A DNA stretch of 14,038 nt from an uncultured Collinsella sp. Its GTDB lineage: Bacteria; Actinomycetota; Coriobacteriia; Coriobacteriales; Coriobacteriaceae. Within the stretch, counting starts at the first letter, position 1; each line of letters opens with the position of its first letter. The stretch is taken from positions 1 to 14,038 of the forward strand of contig CABUQK010000053.1 in assembly GCA_902493615.1 (NCBI GenBank), written 5' to 3'. Below the pieces are notes generated by a model, which worked only from the letters and a program-made list of their open reading frames with translations, was not told the origin of the DNA and searched no databases. Both the position numbers and the translations under genes were made by a program. This document shows positions 9,001 through 14,038 of this stretch, piece after piece.

Positions 9001-9342
9001 GACATCGGCGCCAAACGTGCGCAGCGCCTCGGTCAACAGGCAGGTCGACGTAATGCCGTCAACGTCAAAATCGCCAAAGACTGCAATGTGCTCGTGGTTG
9101 CGAATAGCGCGCTCAACGCGGTCGGCAACGACCGACATGCCCGGGATAATGAGTGGGTCGGCCCAGTCGCGATCGAGCGAAGGCGTCAAAAACAATTGGC
9201 CCTCTTTGATGGAGCCAATGCCGTGCGCGACCATAATGCGCGCCACCAGCCCAGGAATGCCCAGACCAGCCGAAAGTTCCTTTTCGAGCTCGGGATTTTG
9301 CTGAGCGACCGCCCAGCGATGCGTCGTCTTAAGCGATGACAT
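6055..9342 (-). CDS. recJ: RecJ exonuclease fused to a RecQ-like DEAH-box helicase
   Basis: A 1095-residue fusion, about twice the usual RecJ length. Residues ~80-565 are a complete RecJ, a single-strand-specific 5'-3' exonuclease: GDFDVDG (90-96), VTVDNG (146-151), TDHHEP (171-176), LTDPK (186-190), ALGTVSDMMPL, the DHHA1 part with GWHEGVKGIVASR and RRGGHAG (416-422), then an OB-like region. After a ~40-residue linker comes a superfamily 2 helicase: QPHRAQVEAL (RecQ-type motif 0), Walker A MGTGRGKS (646-653), DEAH (752-755), ATATAT (786-791), IYVNSRD, FGEGVNLPD and QMSGRAGRDGQ (929-939). The last ~150 residues lack the four-cysteine RecQ zinc domain. Likely role: end resection in recombinational repair. 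The ATG at 9342 (MSSLK) has GGGGG 9 nt upstream; a GTG 15 codons earlier is possible. Confidence 0.95.
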   Translation of the reverse strand: MSSLKTTHRWAVAQQNPELEKELSAGLGIPGLVARIMVAHGIGSIKEGQLFLTPSLDRDWADPLIIPGMSVVADRVERAIRNHEHIAVFGDFDVDGITSTCLLTEALRTFGADVTPFIPHRFDEGYGLSRAALDRVNELARPQLIVTVDNGIAAKEEVSYLESLGIDLVVTDHHEPSDQVPQGVPLTDPKLEDEGPSRELAGAGVALKLVQVLGERLGKPSYWRSLIEVAALGTVSDMMPLTPENRALVAEGIQQMRVTARPGYIALAALAKADLSSITADGLSFSLIPRLNAAGRMADPKLALDLLLARNPIEASALAAELEEINRQRREIEAELTRDAMAKVEETYDGGRAIVVGGEGWHEGVKGIVASRLTNRYHVPALLFSIEDGIARGSGRSVGKVNLFDAIERCSDLMIRRGGHAGAVGVTIEASKLDEFRRRLSAVLSELPAEDFEDTDEVAATVDLSELNIETIEQISRLEPFGQGNKVPLLAAEGVTMCDRAVVGKTGEHMRFVATDGAASVPAIMFRVPQIDRLINCDSAVDLVFEAVAEHWQGRVKPKLMVKDVLVRDSTLPSVDDPACELRRGVQPADSGLRLESRKRETLAQLSYTELTRSLIHSFIGSNQPHRAQVEALDALADHQSVLAVMGTGRGKSLIFHVHAAREAVLRGRASIFVYPLRALVADQAYHLSSTMASLGIGVGVLTGETVEAARDDVFAGLASGRTGIVLTTPEFLSIHRDRFARSGRIGFVVIDEAHHAGLAKGGDRSAYLDMPDILKALGDPVVMAATATATAPVVAELARMLPITRTVVDETVRENLRLEDDRDLASRENRLVSIVATGEKTVIYVNSRDQSVALAKTLRKRVPDCATHIAFYNAGLVRSDRRRVEEAFRDGSLSCIVSTSAFGEGVNLPDIRHVVLYHMPFGGIEFNQMSGRAGRDGQPAVIHLLYSSRDARINERLLDCYAPERDELVTLYRALQTMWRSNRGKTGDDSFCASDIDIAQMCLAIDARTPVDERSVESGLGIFEELGFCRVSGFDDTRRIAMAENPGRVQLSRSIRYLEGLRSRMEFSAFRSWALDSCASDMLAKVNRPIVPRA

Positions 9343-9394
9343 AGGCACCCACCCCCGATAGGGGCAGGTCGCCGCGATACCTCTCACGGTTCAT
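9329..9394 (-). CDS. Possible 21-codon leader ORF overlapping the recJ start
   Basis: ATG at 9394, stop TAA at 9331-9329; the product would be 21 residues (begins MNRERYRGDL, ends GAYVIA). AGAGGA (9404-9409) lies 9 nt upstream of the ATG, a better ribosome binding site than recJ's own. The ORF ends 14 nt inside the recJ coding region, in another reading frame. The arrangement suggests translational coupling: ribosomes finishing here could restart at the recJ ATG and open the small hairpin over the recJ ribosome binding site. The peptide has no recognised similarity and no amino-acid run typical of attenuators. Short ORFs arise by chance, so this is tentative. Confidence 0.4.
   Translation of the reverse strand: MNRERYRGDLPLSGVGAYVIA
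9348..9364 (-). promoter_or_regulatory. Hairpin covering the recJ ribosome binding site
   Basis: On the minus strand CCCC (9364-9361), loop TATC, GGGG (9356-9353) form a compact stem, and the GGGG arm plus the next G is the Shine-Dalgarno-like run for the recJ ATG. The leader ORF reads straight through it, so translation could melt it. The stem is only 4 bp, all G-C. Confidence 0.4.
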
Positions 9395-9450
9395 AGCGAT
9401 GAGTCCTCTGTGTATGCCCGCTTCGGCAGGCAGATCTGTTGAACGGATTT

Positions 9451-9478
9451 ATTATACCGTGCAGCGCGGACGCAAAAC
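9451..9478 (-). promoter_or_regulatory. Candidate promoter of the recJ-rel unit
   Basis: On the minus strand there is a perfect TATAAT -10 (9456-9451) with a weak -35 GTTTTG (9478-9473) at 16 nt. Transcription would start near 9444, giving a ~50-nt leader before the 21-codon ORF and ~100 nt before recJ. The next -35-proximal sequence is a GC-rich palindrome at 9480-9495. No equally good promoter was seen upstream of rel. Confidence 0.5.
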
Positions 9479-9479
9479 G

Positions 9480-9495
9480 CCGCGGTGCGCCGCGG
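9480..9495. repeat. CCGCGG inverted repeat between recJ and the BASS gene
   Basis: CCGCGG (9480-9485), spacer TGCG, CCGCGG (9490-9495). Each arm is itself a palindrome, so the element is both a direct and an inverted repeat. It lies just upstream of the recJ -35 in the divergent intergenic region. It could be a regulator site or chance in GC-rich DNA. Confidence 0.4.
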
Positions 9496-9521
9496 TTTCG
9501 GCAAACGATGGCGGTAATGCC

Positions 9522-9536
9522 CTCGAAACAATCGAG
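9522..9536. repeat. CTCGA-N5-TCGAG palindrome upstream of the BASS gene
   Basis: Perfect 5-bp arms (9522-9526 and 9532-9536) around AACAA. A second overlapping pair, GAAAC/GTTTC, spans 9525-9542. The position, about 80 nt before the transporter ATG, would suit an operator, but no regulator family is indicated. I found no convincing plus-strand -35/-10 pair in this gap. Confidence 0.3.
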
Positions 9537-9616
9537 CGTTTCAGCCGCACGGACACATACGAGCGTCTAGCATATCCATACAAACAAGTTCGCGGATAAA
9601 GGGAGTCGCGGGGCAT

Positions 9617-10576
9617 ATGAAGCAATGGGCTGGACTGGGGAAGTTCCTCGCGGGGCACATGCAGATCATCGTTCCGATTTGTGTGGCGCTCGGCGTGCTC
9701 TTTCCTCAACAGATCGGCGTTCTCAAGCCCATTGTTCCCGCCCTCTTCGCCTTTATGACGTTTCAGGGTGCGCTCAGCAACACCTTTCACCAGGTAGCCG
9801 AGGTGTTCCACCGTCCGCTGCACCTGGTTCTGGCGTTGTTGGTCTCGGCGGCGCTTATTCCCATCGCGGCCTATGCCATGGGATCGTTGTTCTTTGGTTC
9901 CAACCCCAACCTTGTCTGCGGCATCGTGCTCGAATACAGTGTGCCCGTGGCAGTCACCGCTTTTATGTGGATCAGCATGTTCGGCGGCAACGGCCCGCTC
10001 GCGCTCACCATCATCCTGACGTCCTCGGTCATCTCCCCTGTGACGATTCCGCTTACGCTCAAGCTCCTGCTGGGCGCCACCGTCTCGATCGACGTGCCGA
10101 GCATGATGCAGAACATGGCCTTTATGATCGCCATCCCCGCTGTGCTCGGCATCGTGATCAACGAGCTCACGCGCGCCTGCAAGTTCATGATGATGGGCGT
10201 TATCGCCTCCAACTCCACCGCCATGAGCGAGTACGTGCTGCACATGAACGCGGTGCGCTTGGAAGTCGCCCTCTTTATTTTGGTCTTCGCCATCAGCGGC
10301 TTTGTCGTCGGCATTCTGGTCGCCCGCGCGCTGCATCTGCCATATAGCGAAACGACCACCATGTGCTTTACCTGCGGCATGCGCAATATCTCTTCGGGCG
10401 CCGTCATCGCCACGCAATACTTTCCGGGCGAAGTTGTGTTTCCCGTCATGTGTGGAACGTTGTTTCAGCAGGTGCTCGCCTCGCTTATCGGGCACTTCTT
10501 TGAGCGTCTGACCGGCGAGGAGCGCGCCGCCCAGCGCAAGCGCGTCGAGGCCGGCCGCGATGCAATGGCGCGCTAA
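9617..10576 (+). CDS. Bile acid:sodium symporter family (BASS) transporter
   Basis: A 319-residue integral membrane protein of the BASS family, which moves organic anions such as bile acids, pantoate or keto acids together with sodium. About nine to ten hydrophobic helices are visible, for example residues 15-30, 36-55, 67-93, 98-121, 126-152, 165-183, 217-240 and 260-293. The family signature around GMRNISSGAVIATQYF (254-269) is present, as is the crossover-like ILEYSVP/VAVTAF-type stretch at 103-116. The C-terminal ~25 residues are charged and cytosolic. The ATG at 9617 has GGGAG 11 nt and GGGG 3 nt upstream. It is the only plus-strand protein gene here, divergent from recJ and convergent with the DUF4931 gene. 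The substrate cannot be told from sequence; a bile-salt role would fit a gut host but is not shown. Confidence 0.88.
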   Translation: MKQWAGLGKFLAGHMQIIVPICVALGVLFPQQIGVLKPIVPALFAFMTFQGALSNTFHQVAEVFHRPLHLVLALLVSAALIPIAAYAMGSLFFGSNPNLVCGIVLEYSVPVAVTAFMWISMFGGNGPLALTIILTSSVISPVTIPLTLKLLLGATVSIDVPSMMQNMAFMIAIPAVLGIVINELTRACKFMMMGVIASNSTAMSEYVLHMNAVRLEVALFILVFAISGFVVGILVARALHLPYSETTTMCFTCGMRNISSGAVIATQYFPGEVVFPVMCGTLFQQVLASLIGHFFERLTGEERAAQRKRVEAGRDAMAR

Positions 10577-10592
10577 ACCGTCCGCAGTGTGC

Positions 10593-10620
10593 GGGCGCTC
10601 ACTTTACGATGTGAGCGCCC
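10593..10620. terminator. Shared hairpin between convergent genes
   Basis: A perfect 10-bp stem, GGGCGCTCAC (10593-10602) with GTGAGCGCCC (10611-10620), and an 8-nt loop. It starts 16 nt after the BASS stop and its loop contains the stop codon of the convergent DUF4931 gene. Neither side carries a T tract, so it would be a non-canonical, possibly bidirectional terminator or a 3'-end stabiliser. Confidence 0.55.
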
Positions 10621-11404
10621 CCAGATGTGCGCGGAGTCGCTCCGCATCGACATCGAGCGTGGTCTCAGCATTGACCTGAGTCAGCCGATACCCGACAAAG
10701 TAGGGTGAAACCACCCAACGCGGAAGCGCCTTGGCAATGGTCCGGCCGCCTAGGTGATAGAAGAACAGGTTGTACGACTCTGCGCGACCACCGTGGTGCT
10801 CGTTCAGGATATAGCGCAGAGCCACCTGGATCGCATCGGCGAAGAGATCCGCCTCGGCTTGGTCTCGCATGCCATCGCTGGCAGCGATTCCCTGCGGGGC
10901 TGAAACGTTGATCTCAAAGAACCCCATGATCGGTTCGGTTGAGATATTGACCGAGATTCTCCCCTGTTGCCAGACATTGATACCTTCGAAATTGGCGGAA
11001 GCCAGCGAAGCATAGCCGTCTTCCTGCTCCAAACCCACAATCTGCATGTGCGGATGGACCAGACTGCCGCCCGAAAGTGGCCCCTTGTTCTTGTACATGA
11101 GCACGCTTCGATACTGCTGTGAATCGATCATCTGCTGCCAGCAACCCAGGGCAAACCGCATCACATGGTGGAGTTCATCCGGCTTATAGGTCACCAGGTC
11201 GGCATCGTGATCGGCCGACTCGATCAGCACGGTTTGATGGGTGGCGCGCAGGGTTTTGAACTTATTCTCGAGCCAGATGCAGTCACCGTCGCGCTGGATG
11301 ATGTTGGTGAGCCCTTCTGTATCGCAAAAGGGGCACGCGGTGCCGGGACGACGGTTGTCGTCGGGCTTGCCACTCGCCTGCTGAACATCGAATACAAGCG
11401 CCAC
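10604..11404 (-). CDS. DUF4931 / galactose-1-phosphate uridylyltransferase-like protein
   Basis: A 266-residue member of the HIT/GalT superfamily. CPFC (24-27) resembles the N-terminal zinc motif of GalT. GGSLVHPHMQ (112-121) matches the GalT active site HPHxQ, with His119 as the expected nucleophile that forms a nucleotidyl-enzyme intermediate. It is shorter than true GalT (about 340) and fits the DUF4931 group, whose substrate is not established; it probably transfers or hydrolyses a nucleoside monophosphate. It starts with GTG at 11404, with GGAGG 8 nt upstream inside the end of the CutC gene. The gap to the CutC stop is 3 nt, so the two are almost surely cotranscribed and translationally coupled. 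No Leloir pathway genes are nearby. Confidence 0.82.
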   Translation of the reverse strand: MALVFDVQQASGKPDDNRRPGTACPFCDTEGLTNIIQRDGDCIWLENKFKTLRATHQTVLIESADHDADLVTYKPDELHHVMRFALGCWQQMIDSQQYRSVLMYKNKGPLSGGSLVHPHMQIVGLEQEDGYASLASANFEGINVWQQGRISVNISTEPIMGFFEINVSAPQGIAASDGMRDQAEADLFADAIQVALRYILNEHHGGRAESYNLFFYHLGGRTIAKALPRWVVSPYFVGYRLTQVNAETTLDVDAERLRAHLGALTS

Positions 11405-11407
11405 GGG

Positions 11408-12085
11408 CTACACCTCCAGCGGTACGATCCTTGTGCCATGGAGCTCGGAGACGCCCAGTGCCGCCGCCACGGTATCGCGGTTGGCCGTGGAAATGCCGCC
11501 GCCGGGAAGGATGGTCAAACGATCACCCGCATACTCGATTAAACGAGCCAGGTGATCGAAATTATCCTCGATCGACGTACCGGCAGCGCCGCCATGCGTG
11601 AGGATGCGCGTAACGCCGCAGTCGGCAAGTGTATCAATCGCATCGAGCTGAGCCTCGGGCGAGAGCTGGTCAAATGCCATGTGGAAGATGATGTCGATGG
11701 GCTCACGCTTACATTCCTCGGTCGCGCAGCCCGCAGCCATCACGAGGGCGCCAAGCGTAAGCTCGTCGAGCGCCCATCCGCCAGCGCAGGGTTTGCAGCA
11801 GCCAAAGACCAAGCCGTCAACGCCCGCACTCACGGCAAGGCCCAAGTCCATCTCCATCATGCGCAGCTCATCCTGGTTGTAGTGAAAGTCGCCGCCACGC
11901 GGACGGATCATGCACATCACCCGTGCATCGTGTTCGTGGGCATAGTTGGTCGTAGCGCTGATAACGCCGGCCGAGGGCGTGGTACCACCGACGGCAAGGT
12001 TATCGCACAGCTCGATGCGCCCCGCACCGGCCTCGATGGCCGCCGGCACCCGCTCAAAGTTCTCGGCACAAAACTCGTACAGCAT
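11408..12085 (-). CDS. cutC: CutC family protein
   Basis: A 225-residue TIM-barrel protein of the CutC family. Family signatures are clear: GAGRIELCDNLAVGGTTPS (20-38), MIRPRGGDFHYNQDE (59-73), GLVFG (91-95), ILTHGGA and LPGGGIS. CutC was named for copper homeostasis in E. coli, but that role has been questioned and the true activity is uncertain. The ATG at 12085 starts at the conserved MLYEFCAENF; GGGGG sits about 7 nt upstream. The open frame continues upstream to 12259, but through the REP-like element and terminator, so it is not coding. It leads a two-gene unit with the GalT-like gene, which hints at a joint role in phosphorylated-metabolite processing rather than copper; this is inference. 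Confidence 0.92.
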   Translation of the reverse strand: MLYEFCAENFERVPAAIEAGAGRIELCDNLAVGGTTPSAGVISATTNYAHEHDARVMCMIRPRGGDFHYNQDELRMMEMDLGLAVSAGVDGLVFGCCKPCAGGWALDELTLGALVMAAGCATEECKREPIDIIFHMAFDQLSPEAQLDAIDTLADCGVTRILTHGGAAGTSIEDNFDHLARLIEYAGDRLTILPGGGISTANRDTVAAALGVSELHGTRIVPLEV

Positions 12086-12124
12086 AGATAGACCCCCAAA
12101 GACAGCAGATGTTTTCCGACGGGC

Positions 12125-12152
12125 ATTGTCACACATCTCCATGAAGTTGCAG
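12125..12152 (-). promoter_or_regulatory. Candidate promoter of cutC
   Basis: On the minus strand GACAAT (12130-12125) lies 16 nt from CTGCAA (12152-12147). Both hexamers are weak matches. It would give a ~40-nt leader before the cutC ATG. It is the best pair seen between the REP-like element and the gene. Confidence 0.25.
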
Positions 12153-12156
12153 TGGA

Positions 12157-12200
12157 ATAGGGACTGTTTATGGTGCAAAGTAACCTGACCCCCTTGCACC
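12157..12200. repeat. REP-like palindromic element
   Basis: GGTGCAA (12172-12178) pairs with TTGCACC (12194-12200) around AGTAACCTGACCCCC, preceded by TAGGGACTGTTTAT. The core AAAGTAACCTGACCCC resembles the repeats that accompany IS200-like REP-associated tyrosine transposases in many bacteria. No transposase is present in this window. The element is noncoding, between the cutC promoter region and the livF terminator. Confidence 0.55.
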
Positions 12201-12235
12201 AAAAAAGGGGCGCTGACCGGGATAGTCAGTGCCCC
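12201..12235 (-). terminator. Intrinsic terminator of the liv operon
   Basis: An 11-bp stem, GGGGCGCTGAC (12207-12217) with GTCAGTGCCCC (12225-12235), one G-T wobble, and a 7-nt loop. On the minus strand it is followed directly by TTTTTT (12206-12201). It lies 13 nt past the livF stop, a textbook rho-independent terminator. In the plus direction there is no matching T tract. Confidence 0.92.
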
Positions 12236-12248
12236 TTCGTTGAATGAA

Positions 12249-12962
12249 TTAACCACCAAGATATGCTTTGCGGACGTTGTCGTCGTGCAGTAGCTCTTGG
12301 CCGGTGCCGGTCATGGTGATCTTGCCGGTCTCGAGCACGTAACCGCGTGTGGCGATGGAAAGCGCCATCTGCGCGTTTTGCTCGACCAGAAGCACCGTGG
12401 TGCCGGCCTTGTGCAGGTCCTCGACAATCTGGAAGATCTGTTCGATCAGAATCGGTGCCAGACCCATGGAAGGTTCGTCGAGCATAAGCAGTTTGGGGTT
12501 ACTCATAAGGGCGCGGCCCATAACGAGCATCTGCTGCTCGCCGCCCGAAAGGGTGCCGGCGACCTGGCGACGGCGCTCCTTAAGGCGCGGGAACTGCTCG
12601 TAGACACGCTCAAGGCCCGGAGCGACCGTGGACTTGGGCTGTGTATAGGCGCCCATCTCCAGGTTCTCCTCGACCGTCATCTGCAAAAAGGCGCGACGGC
12701 CCTCGGGCACCTGGGCCAGGCCCTTACCAACCAGCTTATCGGCGGGCGTATGGGTAATGTCCTCGCCCATAAACTTGATGGAGCCGGTCTTGGAGCGCAG
12801 CAGGCCCGAGACGGTCTTGAGCGTTGTGGACTTACCAGCACCGTTCGCACCGATCAGAGCAACGATCTCGCCCTCGTTGACGTTAAAGGAGATGTCCTTG
12901 ATGGCGTGGATGGCGCCGTACCAGACGTTGATGTTGTAGACGGAAAGCATCGGCTCTGCCAT
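12249..12962 (-). CDS. livF: Branched-chain amino acid ABC transporter ATP-binding protein LivF
   Basis: One of two cytoplasmic ATPases that drive import of branched-chain (or related) amino acids by a HAAT-family ABC transporter. At 237 residues it has typical LivF length. Walker A is GANGAGKST (38-46), the signature LSGGEQQ (138-144), Walker B LLMLDEP (158-164), and the LivF-type LLVEQNAQMAL follows, with Gln at the usual switch-His position as is normal for LivF. It ends in the family-typical KAYLGG. The ATG at 12962 directly follows the livG stop codon, with GGGGGAG 6 nt upstream inside livG, so it is translationally coupled. Last gene of the operon, followed by a strong terminator. Substrate specificity is inferred from family only. 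Confidence 0.95.
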   Translation of the reverse strand: MAEPMLSVYNINVWYGAIHAIKDISFNVNEGEIVALIGANGAGKSTTLKTVSGLLRSKTGSIKFMGEDITHTPADKLVGKGLAQVPEGRRAFLQMTVEENLEMGAYTQPKSTVAPGLERVYEQFPRLKERRRQVAGTLSGGEQQMLVMGRALMSNPKLLMLDEPSMGLAPILIEQIFQIVEDLHKAGTTVLLVEQNAQMALSIATRGYVLETGKITMTGTGQELLHDDNVRKAYLGG

Positions 12963-13823
12963 TTAGTTCTCCCCCTTATCCTGCTTGCCCAGATATGCCT
13001 CGATAACGGCGTCGTTGTTCTGGATTTCCTCGGCCGTACCCTTGGCGATGACCTTACCAAAGTTGAGCACGCAGATGCCCTCGCAGATGTTCATAACGAG
13101 CGACATATCATGCTCGATAAGCATGATGGCAATGCCAAAGGTGTCGCGAATCTTGACGATGTTCTCCATGAGCTCCGCAGTCTCGGACGGGTTCATGCCG
13201 GCGGCAGGCTCGTCGAGCAGCAGCAGTTTGGGGTTGGTGGCAAGCGCGCGGACGATCTCCAGACGACGCTGGGCGCCGTAAGGCAGCGAGCCGGCCTGCT
13301 CGTTTGCCAGATGCTCCATATCAAAGATGGACAGCAGCTCCATGGCGCGCTCGTGGGCGGCCTTCTCGTGCTTCCAATACGTCGGCAGGCGCAGCACGCC
13401 CTCAAAGCCGGAGTAGCGCTCCTGGTTATGCAGGCCGACCTTAACGTTATCCTCCACCGTCATGGTGTTGAACAGGCGAATGTTCTGGAATGTACGGGCA
13501 ATACCCATGCGGTTGACCTGATAGACCGACTTGCCCGAGGTATCCTCTCCGTCGAGCAGGATGGTGCCGTGCGTGGGCTGATACACCTTGGTGAGCAGGT
13601 TGAAGACCGTGGTCTTACCGGCACCGTTGGGGCCGATCAGACCGGCGATCTCGGTCTTGCCGATAGTCAGGCTAAAGTCGTCGACTGCCTTAAGGCCACC
13701 GAACTCAATGCCCAGGTGGATGCACTCGAGTGCAGGGCGCTCGCCCAGGTCGCGGTCGGGAACGATGGCGCCAGAAGGATACGGGACCATCTTGCCCTTC
13801 TTGAACTCAAATTTACTGGGCAT
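12963..13823 (-). CDS. livG: Branched-chain amino acid ABC transporter ATP-binding protein LivG
   Basis: The second ATPase of the liv transporter, 286 residues. Walker A is GPNGAGKT (64-71), Q-loop region TFQNIRLFNTMTV, the LivG-type signature LPYGAQRRLE (180-189), Walker B LLLLDEP (200-206) and switch IEHDMSLVM with His238. It carries about 25 more N-terminal residues (KFEFKKGKMVPYPSGAI) than a minimal LivG. The ATG at 13823 is supported by AAGGAGG 9 nt upstream; the frame extends to 13850, but that would overlap livM further and has no ribosome binding site. The start overlaps the livM stop by 11 nt, which indicates coupling in a livM-livG-livF order. Confidence 0.95.
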   Translation of the reverse strand: MPSKFEFKKGKMVPYPSGAIVPDRDLGERPALECIHLGIEFGGLKAVDDFSLTIGKTEIAGLIGPNGAGKTTVFNLLTKVYQPTHGTILLDGEDTSGKSVYQVNRMGIARTFQNIRLFNTMTVEDNVKVGLHNQERYSGFEGVLRLPTYWKHEKAAHERAMELLSIFDMEHLANEQAGSLPYGAQRRLEIVRALATNPKLLLLDEPAAGMNPSETAELMENIVKIRDTFGIAIMLIEHDMSLVMNICEGICVLNFGKVIAKGTAEEIQNNDAVIEAYLGKQDKGEN

Positions 13824-14038
13824 CGGCTGCCACCTCCTTCTTGGAAGCAAAGCGGTCCTTGACGCGACCGAAGAACGCCTTGAGCTGCGGGTTGTTGGTA
13901 AAGATCATGACCAGGATCAGCACAATGGCGTAGATGAGCATGCGGTAGTCCGAGAACTGACGGAGCAGCTCGGGAAGCACCGTGAGCAACGCCGCCGCGA
14001 TAACGGAGCCGCGCATATTGCCCAGACCGCCCAGGACC
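13813..14038 (-). CDS. livM: Branched-chain amino acid ABC transporter permease LivM, C-terminal part
   Basis: Only the last 74 codons are in the window; the 5' part lies beyond the right edge. The visible VLGGLGNMRGSVIAAALL motif is the LivM/LivH family permease signature near the C-terminus, followed by TVLPELLRQFSDYRMLIYAIVLILVMIF, a final membrane segment (about the last 45-20 residues), then a charged cytoplasmic tail ending ADAQ. It forms the membrane channel with LivH. The stop overlaps the livG start by 11 nt. The upstream operon genes (livH, livJ/K) would be expected outside the window. Confidence 0.9.
   Translation of the reverse strand, partial: VLGGLGNMRGSVIAAALLTVLPELLRQFSDYRMLIYAIVLILVMIFTNNPQLKAFFGRVKDRFASKKEVAADAQ

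Noticed and set aside
9452..10495. A 347-codon minus-strand open frame opposite the BASS gene
   Set aside because: His/Asp/Arg-rich shadow of a hydrophobic membrane protein; it would also include the recJ promoter region.
12086..12259. In-frame N-terminal extension of CutC
   Set aside because: It covers the REP-like element and the liv terminator, and is not family-like.
12297..13862. A 521-codon open frame on the plus strand opposite livF and livG
   Set aside because: It lies exactly antisense to two clear ABC ATPase genes and its Leu/His/Asp/Gly-rich composition is typical of the frame opposite GC-rich coding DNA.
1..14038. CRISPR array, prophage, transposase gene, toxin-antitoxin or defence system
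   Set aside because: No regularly spaced repeats, integrase, transposase or typical defence genes were seen on either strand.

Overview
The window looks like chromosomal DNA from a high-GC Gram-positive anaerobe of the Coriobacteriia, most likely Collinsella or a close relative. This is an inference from the GC-rich codon use, the class II aldolase, a bifunctional Rel downstream of a RecJ-helicase fusion, and the LivGF-type transporter. No database search was possible. Almost all of it is ordinary core-type sequence. There is no transposase gene, prophage, CRISPR array or rRNA. All genes but one read on the minus strand.

From the left (downstream end of the minus strand): a tRNA-Leu(CAA) with encoded CCA; a cytoplasmic transglutaminase-like protein; a class II fructose-bisphosphate aldolase with its own promoter region, an intrinsic terminator and a very long hairpin downstream; a metallo-beta-lactamase-fold hydrolase; a bifunctional (p)ppGpp synthetase/hydrolase; and a 1095-residue protein that joins a complete RecJ exonuclease to a complete RecQ-like helicase. 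The RecJ-helicase, Rel and hydrolase genes appear to be one transcription unit starting from a TATAAT promoter near 9451. They are preceded by a 21-codon leader ORF that overlaps the recJ start.

The only plus-strand protein gene (9617-10576) is a bile acid:sodium symporter family (BASS) transporter, divergent from recJ. It converges on a minus-strand pair: a CutC-family protein and a GalT-like DUF4931 protein, 3 nt apart and probably translationally coupled. Upstream of these lie a REP-like palindrome and a strong terminator, which closes a branched-chain amino acid ABC transporter operon (livM partial, livG, livF) running off the right edge.

The most interesting points are the RecJ-RecQ fusion, the leader ORF and hairpin that may control its translation, the near-continuous 90-nt hairpin after the aldolase gene, and the isolated REP-like element with no resident transposase. 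I found no convincing new defence or mobile system here.
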